Shown piece by piece: positions 34,313-47,699 of a stretch of DNA of 64,000 bases. Positions within the stretch are counted from its first letter, which is position 1. Each line of letters starts with the position of its first letter. This DNA is from Calycina herbarum (taxonomy: Eukaryota > Ascomycota > Leotiomycetes > Helotiales > Pezizellaceae): assembly GCA_001414485.1 (NCBI GenBank), contig LLEY01000134.1:107708-171707 (forward strand), given 5' to 3'. The notes under the pieces were generated by a model. That model was not told where the DNA came from. It was given only the letters and a program-made list of their open reading frames with translations, and ran no database searches. Both the position numbers and the translations under genes were made by a program.

Positions 34313-37300
34313 ATTATATTATTTAACATCTTTGATATAAGTAACGAGTTCACTTCTAAGTAAACAACCTAGCGTATCTATACTTCTTACCTATATACTA
34401 ACCTTTAAGACTTAGTCATCTTTGTTTAGTTCGTTTAAGTTTTATTATACTTTAAGCATCTACTTAGAAGTTCAGTTGCTATAGCTCTAACAACCTCCGC
34501 CGTAGTAGCTAGCCTGAATACTAGTTAAGTTAACGTTGTAGGAATATCTAGAAGTACGACTAGAAGAATACCTACTAGTATATAGTTAACTAGGAACGAC
34601 GATAATATTAGTATACTAGACGTACCTGAGCTTTATAAGGTTAAAGCACTTAAGTCTATTAAAGTTAAGATACTAGATACGTATTATAAGAAGTAAAAGG
34701 AACTTAACTTATTCCTTCTCTAAATAAACATCTACTTTAACTTTAACTCTAATAAGTTCGAAGGTAATTATAACTTATAAACTATCTTTACTATCTCCTA
34801 CCTTAGAGGATTAGTATTAGAATAGGCCTAGCTATACTTAGAAGACTTCTTTAAAAATAAGAATAAAGATAGAAAGATAGAATTAACTAAGATTATGTTT
34901 AAATCTTAGAGAGGATTTAAAGCAAGTATTAAGAAAGTTTTTAAAGACTTTGATATAATTCGAATAGCTATATATAAGCTTTTAGAATTATACTAGACTA
35001 GATTAGTAATAGATTATATTAATAAATTTTAATATTATAGAACGAAGTTGGGATAGGATACTATTACTCTTATAGAACTCTTTTATAGAGGATTAAAGGT
35101 ATATATTTATAAGGAAATAGCTAAGTAGAATATATAGTTTTTAACTATTATAGGTATAATTAAGAAAGTTGTCTAGTTAGATAACCGCTTATACGAATTT
35201 AGAAAGAGTAACTCTAGGTATAGAGAAAAGAGCAAAGGGTTAGAGAAGTAGAAGCACTCTCACGCTAGTAAACATAGTAAGAAGGCAAACGCTATATAGA
35301 GAAAAACCTTTCTAAGGAAAGAAGGACTTTCCTAGAAGGAGCGAAATCGTTAACGTAAGTAGAACTTATATTATAACTATAGCCTTCTAAGTTATAAAGC
35401 AAATAAGTATAATAAGAAGAAAGACTCTAAGAGAAAGAAATAAATTAATACTACTATTTAATAATAAGTAGCTTTAACTAATTATATTAAACTTATAGAT
35501 AAGAAGCTTAAAGTATAAGAATATAAAACCTAGATTAAAAATAATAAAAGAATTAGTAGTATATAAGATACTAATAATAATAAGAATCTACTTCTTAAAG
35601 AATATTATAATATATAATTAGTAATAGAATCTAAGTAACCTCTTTAAGTAGAATATAAATTACTATTATTAACTAGTTCTTTAGAAATATTAGATTTATC
35701 TTCTAGTTTAAAAGAAGAAATAAAGAATAAAGACCCTAAAGTTAGAGAAACTTAGGCTTTCCTTAAAACCTTTAAACAAGGAAATTAATAAGTATATATT
35801 AATAATTAGAAACTAGATTTCTAGAGTCCTTATATAATATAAGAAGTTAACCTAACTATCTTAATAACGTATACTATTATAAGTAATAACCTTAAAATAA
35901 TAACTCTAGTTAGCTTAATTACTAGATAGAAAACTATTAAAGAGAAGGAACTAGAATAGGAACGTTAACTAGTTAAAAAACCTAGCTACCTTAAAGTAGA
36001 AGATATATAGAAAATATATAATATTTTAAATAAAATTAGTATATAGATATAACAAGTTCTAATAGGATTTAAGAGATAAATTAAAACCCCTTTTCTTAGG
36101 ATACTATCTAAAGATATTATACTAAAGGAATTCGAATAATATATTATTATTATGTTAATTAGAAATAATAGGTTAGTATTTAGAAAATACAACTTATAAT
36201 AACTATTTAATATACTATTCTAAAAGTAAAGAGAGCTTAATATAACTAGGTAGGCTAAGATAGAACTAGAAGAATTATACTATCTATTAATAGGAGAACT
36301 ATAGTTTATAGAAATAGTTTAAGAAATAATAATATAATAGATACGATATAAACTAAGTCTAACCTTAGACTAGTTATTATAGAAACAGTTTAAAGGAATA
36401 TTACTAGAGCCTACTAGAATAGTAAAATATTATTAGATATATAAAGTAGTATTATTAAATAAAGAAAGAGTAGTATTCTTTCTTTAGTCCTAGATTTAAG
36501 CTATTAGAGAAAAGAATTTAAAGAACTATATATTTAAGGTTTATTATATAAAACTAGAAATAAGTATATTAGAAGCTACTTTAGATTATCTATATATAAG
36601 AGAACTTTAGTTTATAGAAGCTATTTTAGAAACTAGTTATAAATAAATCTAATATAATTATAAATAAATACTAAAGTAATTTATAAGTAGAATTCCTAAA
36701 ACTATAGGAATCATAGAGTATAGATTAGTATATAAGGTAGTATACGCTAATAAGGAAAGAGTAAGATTCTTTCTATAGTATAAGGATAAGAAGAGAAAGA
36801 ATTATAATTAAGAAAACCGATCTTTCAAAGTCTAATATATTAAAGCAAAGTTAGATACTACTTTAAGAGAAAGACAGTTAATAATAACTATAGAAATAAG
36901 AGGAAAAAAGTTATAAGTTATAATAGACTTAGGAGTAATAAGTAACTTTATCTCTCTAATAGCTTAGAAGAAGCTAAACATTCTAATTAAAAGAATAAGA
37001 CTATATTAATTAGAAGTAGTTAATAGAACAGATATTATATACTAAAATAGAATTATTAATTAGTAAACTATTCTAATAAGAATTAATATTAAAGAATACT
37101 ATTTAAATATATAATTTAATATTATTAAAATAGAGAGTAAGAAAGCAATACTTAGTATACTATAGATTTAGGAACATAATCTAGAAATCGACTAAAAGGC
37201 TAGAATAATAACCTTTAGTTAATATAAATATATAGGTTCGTATTTATAACTTTAAGGCTAGAACAAGGTTAGTACTACCTCTTCTAAAGTACTAGAATAC

Positions 37301-39131
37301 CTTACCTAAGGTTCTCTATAGGTTAGTAAGACAGCTAATAACGAAATACCTATATAGTATAAAGAATTTAAAGCTTTGTTTAAAAACCTAGAAGACTTAT
37401 AAGCCTTACTAAAACATTGCTTATAAGATTATAAGATTAAATTAAAAGAGGATTATTACTGCTTAAAGTAGAAGCTTCGGTTATATAACTAGAAAAGCTT
37501 ATAGAGAATAGAAAGTTATATAAAGAAAGGTATTAAGAAGAGATATATTAGAAGATCTAAGTTACTAATTACCTTAAATATACTTATTATTAAGAAGAAA
37601 GATAACCTAGATAAGAGAGTATATATTAATTATTAAGAAGTAAATTATACTATAGTTAAGAACGCTTATCTGCTACTACCTAGCTAATACTTATAAGACA
37701 AGTTAGGTAAGGTAGTACGATTTATAAAACTAGATTAACAAAACGCTTATAGACTTATATAAATAAAAGTTAGAGACGAATAGAAAACAGTATTTGCCTT
37801 ACTATCGAGCCTTTATAAATACATAGTTATACTATTTAGACTTTATAATATACTAGCTATATATTAGAAATAAAATAATAACATTTTAAAAGATCTTCTA
37901 AGAGTAATAGTAATTTATTACCTAGATAATATTCTAATCTTCTTAGAAAAAGAAGAAGAATATAAAAGATATATTAAAGAAGTTTTATAATAACTTATAA
38001 AAGTAAACTCTTAATTAAAACTCTTAAAATATAAGTTTAGAGTAACTTAGATACTTTTCCTAGAATAGGTATTTAGCTTAGGAAAAATAGAAATAGATCT
38101 AGTAAAGATCTAAGATATCTTAAACTAGAAATTATTAAAGAATATAAAAGATATATAGTCCTTCTTTAGATTTATAAACTTTTACTATCTATTTATATAA
38201 GACTATATAAAGATTACTAAACTAATATTAGTACTAGTTAAGAAAGCTATTAAGTTTATATAGAATAAATAGATAGAGAATGCTTTTTAGAAAATTAAAG
38301 TAAAGTTTATAGAAAAACCTATTTTATACGATTTTAATATAGATAAGCCTAGTATAATTAAAACAGACGTCTTAGATATAGTAGTAGATATAGTTTACTT
38401 ATAACTAAATAATAAGAGAAAACTTATACCTATTATATATTATTCTAAAACATTTAACCTAGTATAATAAAACTATAGTATCTTTAATAAAGAACTACTT
38501 ACTATAGTATTAGCTTTAGAATACTAGAGAATTTATTTATAGCTAGTAAAATACCTAGTTATAGTTTTATCTAACTATAAGAACCTTAAGACATTTATAA
38601 TAACTAAGGAACTTATAATAAGATAATTAGCTAGATAGTCAAAGATATTAGAAAGATTTAATATTATTATTTATTATATAAAGAGAACGTTAAATACTTA
38701 AGCTAATACTCTTAGCTAGAAACCTAGATATAAGAGAAATAAGAAGTATAAGAAGATTATAATCTTAAAAACTCTTAAGAATAGAGACTTAGTACTTACT
38801 ATATATAAGATAGTAACAACGAATAATATCTAGATAAATAAAATTTAGAACTTATATAAAGGTTATAACTGTTAAGGGTTACACCCGTGGAATAAGTCTC
38901 GGAGTACTCCAGCGACGCATTCACGTGACCTCGCTTGGCAACGCATAGACGTAACAGAACCTTCGAGAATACTCTTAGTAGAACCCTCTAGAAAGAGCTA
39001 ACTGAGTATATAAGTTAGCAAGGACTCTGGCTTGGAAAGGACAATCGAATCTTCTTATATATAGACAGCCTTTGTAGTTTAATTCATTAGCACTTGCTAT
39101 AAGCTCTAACATTAGATTCGATTTAAAAACA

Positions 39132-39390
39132 ACGGGCCTTTATAGTAATACTAGAACATATTAGGCTATTTTAGTAACACTAGAACACATCGGGCTATTT
39201 TAGTAATATTAGAACATAACGGGCCTTTATAGTAACACTGGAACACATCGGGCTATTTTAGTAATACTAGAACTTAAGAGCCTTTACAGTAATACTAGAA
39301 TATATCAGGCTATTTTAGTAATACTAGAATACATCGGACTATTTATAGTAATACTAGAACTTACAGGCTATTTCACGGCATTTATAGAAC
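39132..39390 (+). repeat. About nine 29-bp tandem units in the leader of element C
   Basis: Directly after the 5' LTR and short leader, units of the form cgggctattttagtaatact (core, then agaacaca) repeat with period about 29 bp, alternating ggcctttatag and ggctattttag variants. They end shortly before the gag frame starts. Confidence 0.75.
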
Positions 39391-39399
39391 TTACAGATA

Positions 39400-42300
39400 A
39401 TAGAAGAACTATAAGAAGGCGGTATACCGAATCAGCTACCCGCCTAGTTCCTATAGTATGTTTAAGAGCAGTAGAATCAGTTAATATCTACCTAAGAGAA
39501 CGATCGTCTACGGATTATAAACAAGTAAAAGAAGGATAAGGAAGCTTGCTTACAGATAGTCTACAACGATAATAAACCTAGGAAATCTCTTCCTCTGCTA
39601 CTAGAATTCTACAGAGACTCGGATAAGCTAGAAGCTTAGTTATAATAAGCATGAGCCAAAATCGAAGTCGACTACTATAGATATACTAAATATGTTAAGT
39701 TTTAAGCACTTAACAGATCCTTAAGAGGCAAGGCGCTCTGTAGAATAGAAGTATAGGTACGGGAATAAGGCAAGCCAGAGCTAGCTAATAGTAGTGATTT
39801 TTTAGATCGAGTAGAGTTTATATTTAGAGACCTGTAAGCTAAGGAAAGAGTGTACCGAAAGCTAGAATCCTTCTGCTAGGGCTTAAGACTATTCCTAGAG
39901 GTCTTTATAGAATAGCAAGCCCTGCTTATAGAGTCTAGAGAAGGATCTTAGCTAGACAACGTAAAGAAGGTGTCTCTTAACCGAATCCTTAGCAACGAGT
40001 TAGTTAAGGCGATGATTATAGTTCCTTCTCAACCTAACTTCAAGTCTTACTACTCTATTATTAAAGAAATAGACGACCGCTTAAGAGCTTATAAAGCTTA
40101 AACATCAAGATCTAGGGCCTAGACTCTCCTAGAAACACTACGGACCTCTTAGAAACGCTCGACAGATACTATACAGTAGGTAATAAGTGGTAATATCGCT
40201 AATAGACTGAAAGTTACCTGTAAGGCATCCGTAGAAGGCATGGATTAGGAACCGGCACCTGCTAAAGTCTTAACAACTAGTACTAAGCGTGCTAAATAGG
40301 TGTCCTAGGAAGAACGAAGCAACCGTGCTTATACTAGTCGCTATCTTCGCTATAGAGCTACTAGTTATTTTGTTTAAGAATGTCTATATAGACTACTAAG
40401 GCGACCTGTAACAGCGGATTCGGTCTGTAAACAGAAGGTAGAGGTTAAGGAAGTAGTGCTAGAATTAGAAGAAGAAGACAGTGATGTCTTATCGGATTCG
40501 GAAAACTAGTAGCTTCTGTTAGAAAGCGTAGATAGGGGCGACGAAGGGAGTTATTAGCAATAGATACTTAGAGACATTTTAAATAGGAATATATAGACGA
40601 AAAACCTCTTCTTATATCGGCTTTAGTAAATAAGGTAGCTACTTTATAAGCCTTAGTAGATTTAGAGTGTTTAGTCTATAGAATTGTTTTAGACTGTTTT
40701 GTCTGTCGTTATTAGCTCTCTTGTGTATAAATTATACTAAGGCATTTATAGTTAGTAGAAGGAGTATTAGAGGATACTATATCCTAAGTAGTATCTTTTA
40801 GTATAGACATTAGAGGCTACTAGCAGAAACGGGTTTATACTTACGTAGTCTCTAAGATCGAGGGCTATGAAATAATTCTAGGAAAATCTTAGTTAAGGAG
40901 AGAGCGAGCTTTACTTAACGCTGTTAAGAGATACTTACTCTTCTAAGACTCTGGGTTAGAAGTTTATAGTAAGCTAGAAAAGTCTTACTTCTATAAGTAA
41001 GTAAGCGCGGCTGTCTTCTACTTTCTTACGGATTATAAATATAAGCTATAAGTTTTCTTAGCTAGCCTCGCGGACATTAGTAAAGCGTTAGTAGAGAAGA
41101 AGTATATAGACCTGCGGATAAAGCTACCTAGCTGGATCGGTCTAGAATTCTACCTAGCTTTCGATAGAAAAGAAGTAAACAAGTTACTAATACACTGACA
41201 AGGAATTAATCATAGTATTAAGCTTTTATAGACGGACAGTGGATCTGAGGAGATAGTCTTATAGGGGCTACTCTATAATATGTTATAGGACGAGCTGTTA
41301 GTGCTCTGTAAAACCCTAATAGAGCTACTAGATAAGGAATTTATTTAAGTAAGTAACTCTCTAGCAGCTGTGCTAGTACTCTTTGTACAGAAGCTAGGAG
41401 GGGGTCTACAGTTCTGTTATAACTACTAGGTACTGAATAAGTTAACTTATAAGGACTGCTATTTATTACCCTTAATCTAAGAGATACTTAACTAGATCGG
41501 AAAAGCAAAGTGGTTTATAAAAATAGATGTTATTACTATGTTTTATAAGATACGAATTAAGGAGGGAGACGAGTAGAAAACGGCTTTCTAGACACGCTTT
41601 AGGCTTTTTAAATAGCTTATTACCCCTTTTGGGCTTGTAAATGCTTCTAGCACTTTCTAGTAGTATATTAATTATATGCTTTAAGAGTTCTTAGACGACT
41701 TTGTCTTAGTATATATCGACGATGTCTTAGTCTTTATAGACAGCACCTGTAACCGGCACTGTAAGCATGTCTATAAAGTAATACAAAGGCTTTAAGATAC
41801 TAGGCTATAGCTTAATATTAATAAGTGCGAATTTGAAGTATAGTCTATAAAGTACCTTAGGTTTATTATAGAAGTAGAGAAAGGTTTATAGATAGACCTA
41901 GCTAAAATATAGGCTATTATAGATTAGAAAGTACTAATAACAGTAAAAGGCGTTCTTAGCTTCCTAGGATTTGCGAATTTCTATCGACGGTTTATTAAGG
42001 ACTTTTTACAGATTACAGCTCCTCTCTATAGACTTGTTAAAAAGGATATATCCTTCTAATAGATAGACGAAGCGAATAGAGCCTTTGAACAGTTAAAGCA
42101 GGCCTTTATAGAGGCCCTAGTACTAGCTTAGTTTAACCTAGATTATAAGACAGTCCTAGAGATAGACTCCTCTAGATATTACTTAGAAGGCGTACTCTCT
42201 TAAGTAAAGAATAGCGTCTTACAGCCTATAGCCTTCTTCTTAAAGAAACACGCACCTGCTAAATATAATTACCTGATATATAACAAAGAGTTATTAGCTA

Positions 42301-44050
42301 TTATTCGTTACCTTAAGGAATAGGAAGTAGAGTTAAAAAGTATTAGGCAGTTTATAGTACTTACGGATCATAAGAATCTTAAGTACTTTACAACGGTCTA
42401 TAAACTATCTGAAAGACAAATGTAGTAGTAGTTAATACTTAGCAAGTTTAACCTAATTATCTAATACCGCCTAGGCAAAGAGGGAGGACTGCTAGATATA
42501 CTAATAAGAAGGGACGAGGACCTTCTAGAGAAGGGAGATAAACGCCTTAATTATAGAATAGTATAATTGATTCTAAATAGAATGATTCAAGGAAATACTA
42601 TACAGCTAGCACTAGTGTTAGTAAACGGGAGGAATTAAGTAAGCGACGTAGCAACATAGCAAGCGTTTATAGACTAACTACGGAACCTCTAAGAAGAGGG
42701 AAAGGTATAGGACAAGGACTTTAGGCGTCTTATAGACACTGTCTACTAAAGAGATAAGGTGTTTCTAGTAGACCTCGCTTCTCTAGTCAAAGTCTCTATC
42801 TCTAACTGCTTAGTTAATAAGAACAGTGATTTACAGTTTAGGAGCAGACTATAGGTCCCCGATTATAAGCCGCTATAGACTACAATTATATAGGAACTCT
42901 ATAATTCTACACTTATAGGCTATTCTAGCAAGAATAGGACAATTACAATAGTCTTAAGGGAGTTCTTCTAGCCAAACCTACAGACTATAGTTAAGCAGTT
43001 TATCTGTAACTATAGAGTTTACAGACGTACTAAGGTCTAGAGGGATCGTAAACAAGGCCTGCTTCATCTATTACCAATTCTTAAACAGTAATAGCAGGAG
43101 ATCTCTATCGACTTTATTAGGCCACTACTTATAAGTAAAGGCTCTAATATAATAGTAGTGTTCACAGGCAAAGGGGTGCTTCTTATAGCCTATAACTTAA
43201 CTATATTATTAGAGGAATTTGCTCGCTTATTTATTACTATATACTATAGCTTATATAGACTACTAAGAGTAATAGTGTCTAATAGAGGCCTGTAATTCAT
43301 TAGACAAGTATAGAAGACGCTTTATAACTTCTTACAGATTAAACGATAGATCTCTATAGCCTTCTATCTACAAACTAACGAGTTAACAGAACAGGCAAAT
43401 GCTAAAGTTAAGACGCTTCTATAGCAGTGGATTAATATAGCTTAGGACGACTAGGCCGACTAGCTGCTAGTAGTATAGCTAGCTTTTAATAGACAGGATT
43501 TAATATCAACGAGTATAAGCCTCTTCTAACTCAGCTACGGTTATCCGTTACAGACTATCGACCTCTTAACAGACGTTATAGTACTCGTAAATACAAAAAC
43601 ACTAATTTAAAAGGGCGAAGTAATAGTAGCAAAGATTAAGGCTATTATAGAATAGGTACAATCATCAATAGTAAGAGTATAATAAGACTAGGAGACTTAA
43701 GTAAATCGTTTACGGAATACCGCTCCTATATATAAGGTTAGAGATAAGGTTTACTTAAGCTTACGGAATATATAGACAGATAGGGCTAGTAAGAAACTAG
43801 ACGCTCGATCCGCCAAGTTCATAGTTATCGAGGTTATTAGCCCGTCTGTATATAGGCTAGACACCTCGCCTAGTATCTACAATGTCTTTAATATAGACTT
43901 ATTAAGACTAGCAGCTACGGACCCGCTGCCTAGTCAAATTACAGACGATGATCAACCACCTATAATATTAGTAGACGATACTATAGAATAGCAAGTTAAA
44001 AGAATACTAGGTCAACGGTAAAAGAAGCTCTTAGGGAAAGGCTCTCGTAC
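39400..44050 (+). pseudogene. gag-pol of element C
   Basis: The gag region at about 39590-40100 reads KSLPLLLEFYRDSDKLEAW and following. RT lies at about 41250-41840 with the active-site box intact as VYIDDVLVF at about 41710-41735. RNase H is at about 42110-42480 (LEIDSS...[11 protein letters not shown]). Integrase lies at about 42880-43560, and a C-terminal IEQQVKRILGQRQKKL stretch (chromodomain-like start) at about 43985-44040 ends just before the 3' LTR. Stops are scattered TAG/TAA at Trp/Gln sites. Confidence 0.82.
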
Positions 44051-45659
44051 TCGACTTAAGTAATATCAAGGGTTACACCCGTGGAATAAGTCTCGGAGTA
44101 CTCTAGCGACGTATTCACGTAACCTCGCTTAGCAACGCATAGACGTAACAGAACCTTCGAGAATACTCTTAGCAGAACCCTCTAGAAAGAGCTAACTAAG
44201 TATATAAGTTAGTAAGGACTCTGGCTTAGAAAGGACAATCGAATCTTCTTATATATAGACAGCCTCTATAGTTCAATTCATTAGCACTTGTTATAAGCCC
44301 TGATAATAACTAGTATATAAAAGGGAAATTATAAGTTCCTAGCTTATATATAAAAGAATTTATATAAGAATACTATACTATACCTACTTATAATTACTAA
44401 GGAATTCGTAGAACCCTCTAAAGAATAAGATAATACTACTATATTAATTAGTTATTTATAATAGTTAAGAAAGTAATAGTAGAATATAATACCTATACTA
44501 GGAATAAGGCTTCCTACTATACTTCTTATAGACAGATAAACACTACTCTAATACTATAGATACCTTAGAAATTAATATCTATAGATTTTATTATTAAATT
44601 ACTAAAATCTAAAAATCTAATAATAGAAGTTAAATATAATATAATCCTAGTTATTATAAAACCACTTATAAAATATATAATCCTAATAGTATATATAGAG
44701 TTAAGTATAGCTAAGGAATTAGTATTCGTATTCCTTAAAGAAGTAGTCTTAAGATATAAACTACCTAAAGAGATACTCTTAAATAAAGATAAGCTCTTTA
44801 CCTTAAAATTTTAAATCGCTCTTATAGAACAATTAGGTATAAAAAAGAAGCTCTCTATAGCTTTTCACTCTTAGATAAATAAAGGAAACGAATATATAAA
44901 CTAGGTAGTTAAAATATACTTTTATTATTATATAAACTACTAGTAAGATAACTAAGTAAAACTACTACTCTTAACATAGTTTATCTATAATAGTTTAGTA
45001 ATAGAAATAACACTTATTATACTATTCTATACTAATTTTAGATATAAATTAATAGTATATTAAGAACTACTATCTATAACTATTAATAACTAACTTACGT
45101 GTATTTATATCTCGAAAATTAAGAGTCTATATAAAGAACTTATAAAAGACCTATAATTTATAGTAGAAAGAAATATATACTACTATAATAAATAATATAG
45201 TTAAGAGCTAATACTAAAAGAGAGGGATAAAGTCTACTTAGTATAAAAGAATATTAATATAAAAAGACTAAGTAATAAACTAGATTATAAAAAACTTAGA
45301 CTATTTAAAATTAAATAAGTTAAGAGACCTTTAAATTATAAACTAGCGCTATTAAAGATAATAAACATCTACCTAGTATTCTATATATCCTTACTTAAAC
45401 TAGTACTACTAAGAGTACTACTAGCCCTATTTATAGAAATTCAACTAGTTAATTTAAACACTGAATATAAAGTTAAAAGGATTCTTAACTATAAGATTAT
45501 TAGAGGTAAGATTAAGTATTTAATTAAATAGTTAGATTACCTATACTTAGAGAATACTTAAAAACCTAGAAAAAACATTAACTAGTACTTAGAGGAACTT
45601 TAGGACTTCTACTATTAAAACCTAAGATTACCTATATTAGGTAATTAATAGAGAAGACC

Positions 45660-46260
45660 TTAAAGAAGCTAGGATTAAGACCTAGGTTAAAAGCAGGGTT
45701 AGAGGCAGTAGAGGTAGAGTAGGCAGCTAGCTTAGCAGCCTCCTCTCTTCTTTCCTTCTCTTCTTTTTCCTTTTCCTTCTTCTTCTTAGCTTTATCTAGC
45801 TTCTAAAGAGTACTAAGTCCTTAATAAAGTATTTATTATTCTCGTTTATTAAGAAGACGTTACTATGCTCAAAGATAGAGAACTTTTAACATTGCTTTCT
45901 ACTAGGCCTAAAAGGCCTTTTCTTAGGCCTAATAAGCCGTCTTCTTCTTAACCTATAGACAGCGTTTCTACACGTTAAGAGATTCCTATTTAAAAGTTAA
46001 GAGTATTCGATTTTACTCCTTAATATTATAAGTTTTACCCTTCCTAGTATACTTAGAATATTTCTTACCTCTAGTAATAGATATATAGCAACAGCTAGAT
46101 ATAGAAGTAAAACAGCGAGTATAAAGTAATATTTTAGATCCTACTTAATTAATATAAAAAGCGTTATTAATATGATTTTGTTTTAGTTTATCTTTTATAG
46201 ATAGTATTATTAAAAACATTATAGTAAGAGAAGGCTAATAGCCTTCTAATAGTATTTCTT
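45660..46260 (-). pseudogene. Antisense coding-like region in the 3' part of element D
   Basis: This is the counterpart of the minus-strand region of element A at 7180-7580. YTRKGKTYNI (about 46020-46070) precedes a Lys/Glu/Arg-rich stretch (KLRRRRKRKRRREGKREEAA at about 45730-45790). Conservation of this protein-like antisense signal in a diverged copy supports a real ancestral ORF; now broken. Confidence 0.45.
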
Positions 46261-46306
46261 AGGTTATACTTAAGCGTAGAGACACGCTAGACTAAGAAGA
46301 GGATAG

Positions 46307-46764
46307 TATTACGAATTATATATAAGTATATAATAAGTAAAGACTAGGCAGCGCTCTAATAGGTTAAGTACTATTAGAAACTCTTATAAACAAAAAGAGG
46401 GATCCTTAAACTAGCTAAGTAATCTATGGATTTCCTTTAGTAAGAAGCATCACGTGACCTAGTCGCCTAAGTTGCCTAAGTCGCCTAAGTTGCCTAAGTC
46501 GCCTGTCGACTAAAGCGATTAAGGCGAGCGACTAAAGCGACTAGAACAGGAGACTACAGTTCTATATAAAGACTAGCACGTCTGCTATTAGATAAGAGAT
46601 TCGTACTTAACTTTAGTTATTAATCTTATTATATTATTTAACATCTTTAATATAAGTAACGAGTTCACTTCTAAGTAAACAACCCGGCGCATCTATACTT
46701 CTTACCTATATACCAACCTTCGAGACTTAGTTATCTTTGTTTAGTTCGTTTAAGTTTTATTATA
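46307..46764 (+). repeat. 3' LTR of element D with expanded 9-bp repeat
   Basis: Starts TATTACGAATTAT after the polypurine tract and ends GTTTTATTATA before TTACT. At 46461-46504 it carries about five 9-bp units (agtcgccta / agttgccta), while the 5' LTR of the same element has only one or two at about 31497-31517. Confidence 0.85.
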
Positions 46765-46769
46765 TTACT

Positions 46770-47499
46770 TTATAAAGCAAAGAGCTAATAAGAGACCTAA
46801 GAGCTTAGATAAGTTTAAAGAAAAGACTTATAAGAAGCTTATATTAAACTTTATTATTAAGAATAATATAAGTTTTAGAGCTATTTCTTCTCCTTCTTTT
46901 AGAGAGCTTACTACTTATCTACAAAGATAAATCTTCTTTCTACTTTTAAGAATAAGAACTAATAGATATACTAGAGCTTACCCTCCTTTATATAGAGTTA
47001 AGCTTATAAATAAGCTTAATTCTCTCTATTTAATTAGAAAAGAGGCTATTAAAGAGTAACTTAGAGACTACGTTCTAAACCAGGGCTCTTTTAGTCTTAC
47101 TTTAGATAGTTAGACTAGTATAAGTTAAGATACCTATCTAGGTATTACTTTATAAGTAATTCTTTTAGTCTTTTAAAGACTTATTTACTACTAAGTTAGA
47201 TATTTTATAAGTAAGGACTTTAAGCTTAAAGCTTATTAACTAGCTATATAGCCTCTTAAAGAACGTCACTCTAGCCTCTATATAAATAGAGGTCTTATAG
47301 AGACTCTAGAACACTTTGAAATAGCTAAGGAAATATCTAATTAAGTAAATATATATATACTAATTAGTCTCTTCTTTCTAGTATTACTTAAGATAACGCT
47401 TTACCGAACAAAACTCTTACAGCTGCTTTTACTAAGTACGCTGCTATAAATAGCTATAAGTTTCAAGAAGATATAGCTTACTCGGTATATATTCTTAAC
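46770..47499 (+). pseudogene. hAT-type DNA transposase relic, left part
   Basis: The plus strand, read through RIP stops, gives hAT landmarks. ILNFIIKNNISFRAISSPSF is followed by RELTTYLQ at about 46845-46930. FSLTLDSWTSISQDTYLGIT lies at about 47085-47155 (the D-x-W-T-S block). A SDNALPNKTLTAAFTKYAAI-like block is at about 47395-47450, followed by SVYILN where the HVINL box is expected. The frame is cut at 47499 by a solo LTR and resumes at 48297. Terminal inverted repeats were not identified. Confidence 0.68.
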
Positions 47500-47695
47500 T
47501 GTGACAGACGTGCTTTAGTAGACAAAGGTAGAATAAACAACACTCTATTCTTAGGACAAAAGACGAGGAGAGCAGAAGAGCTCGAGAGAACCGGGAACTA
47601 AATACAAGTCATCCGCGCTAGTGCGTGCGCTAGTACTAGCGTGCATCTAAGCGAACATGTGACATCTAGCAGCTCTCGTAACTATTACTGTTATA
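47500..47695 (+). mobile_element. Solo LTR, 196 bp (family S2) in the hAT relic
   Basis: Starts TGTGACAGACG and ends CTGTTATA (RIP form of CTGTCACA). Its target duplication TTAAC is at 47495-47499 on the left. The right copy is split by the TRIM: TTAA at 47696-47699 and C at 48297. Orientation unknown. Confidence 0.78.
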
Positions 47696-47699
47696 TTAA

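Larger units (their letters stand above)
38870..44305 (+). mobile_element. Complete Ty3/gypsy element C (5,436 bp) inside pol of D
   Basis: LTRs of 242 bp lie at 38870-39111 (TGTTAAGGG...TCTAACA) and 44064-44305 (TATCAAGGG...CCTGATA). Target duplication ATAAC is at 38865-38869 and 44306-44310. Removing it rejoins the RNase H/integrase frame of D. It is younger than D and less RIP-mutated. Confidence 0.92.
31343..46764 (+). mobile_element. Ty3/gypsy chromovirus D (A family) carrying nested elements F and C
   Basis: The 5' LTR starts TATTACGAATCAC at 31343, is split by element F (31642-34312), and ends at 34449. Internal sequence runs 34450-46306, split by element C (38870-44305). The 3' LTR is 46307-46764. 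Target duplication TTACT is at 31338-31342 and 46765-46769. The internal sequence is collinear with element A: gag from about 34485 (start codon now ATA), RT at about 37440-38000, RNase H at about 38320-38700, integrase at about 38800-38869 and 44311-45130, chromodomain at about 45460-45560. It is more heavily RIP-mutated than A; the polypurine tract is retained in altered form (agactaagaagaggatag). Confidence 0.9.

Noticed and set aside
33907..36192. Minus-strand frames of 63-70 codons
   Set aside because: They lie in LTRs or RIP-degraded pol and are products of AT-rich sequence.
39132..39390. CRISPR-like array
   Set aside because: Units are contiguous with no unique spacers, in a eukaryotic retroelement leader.
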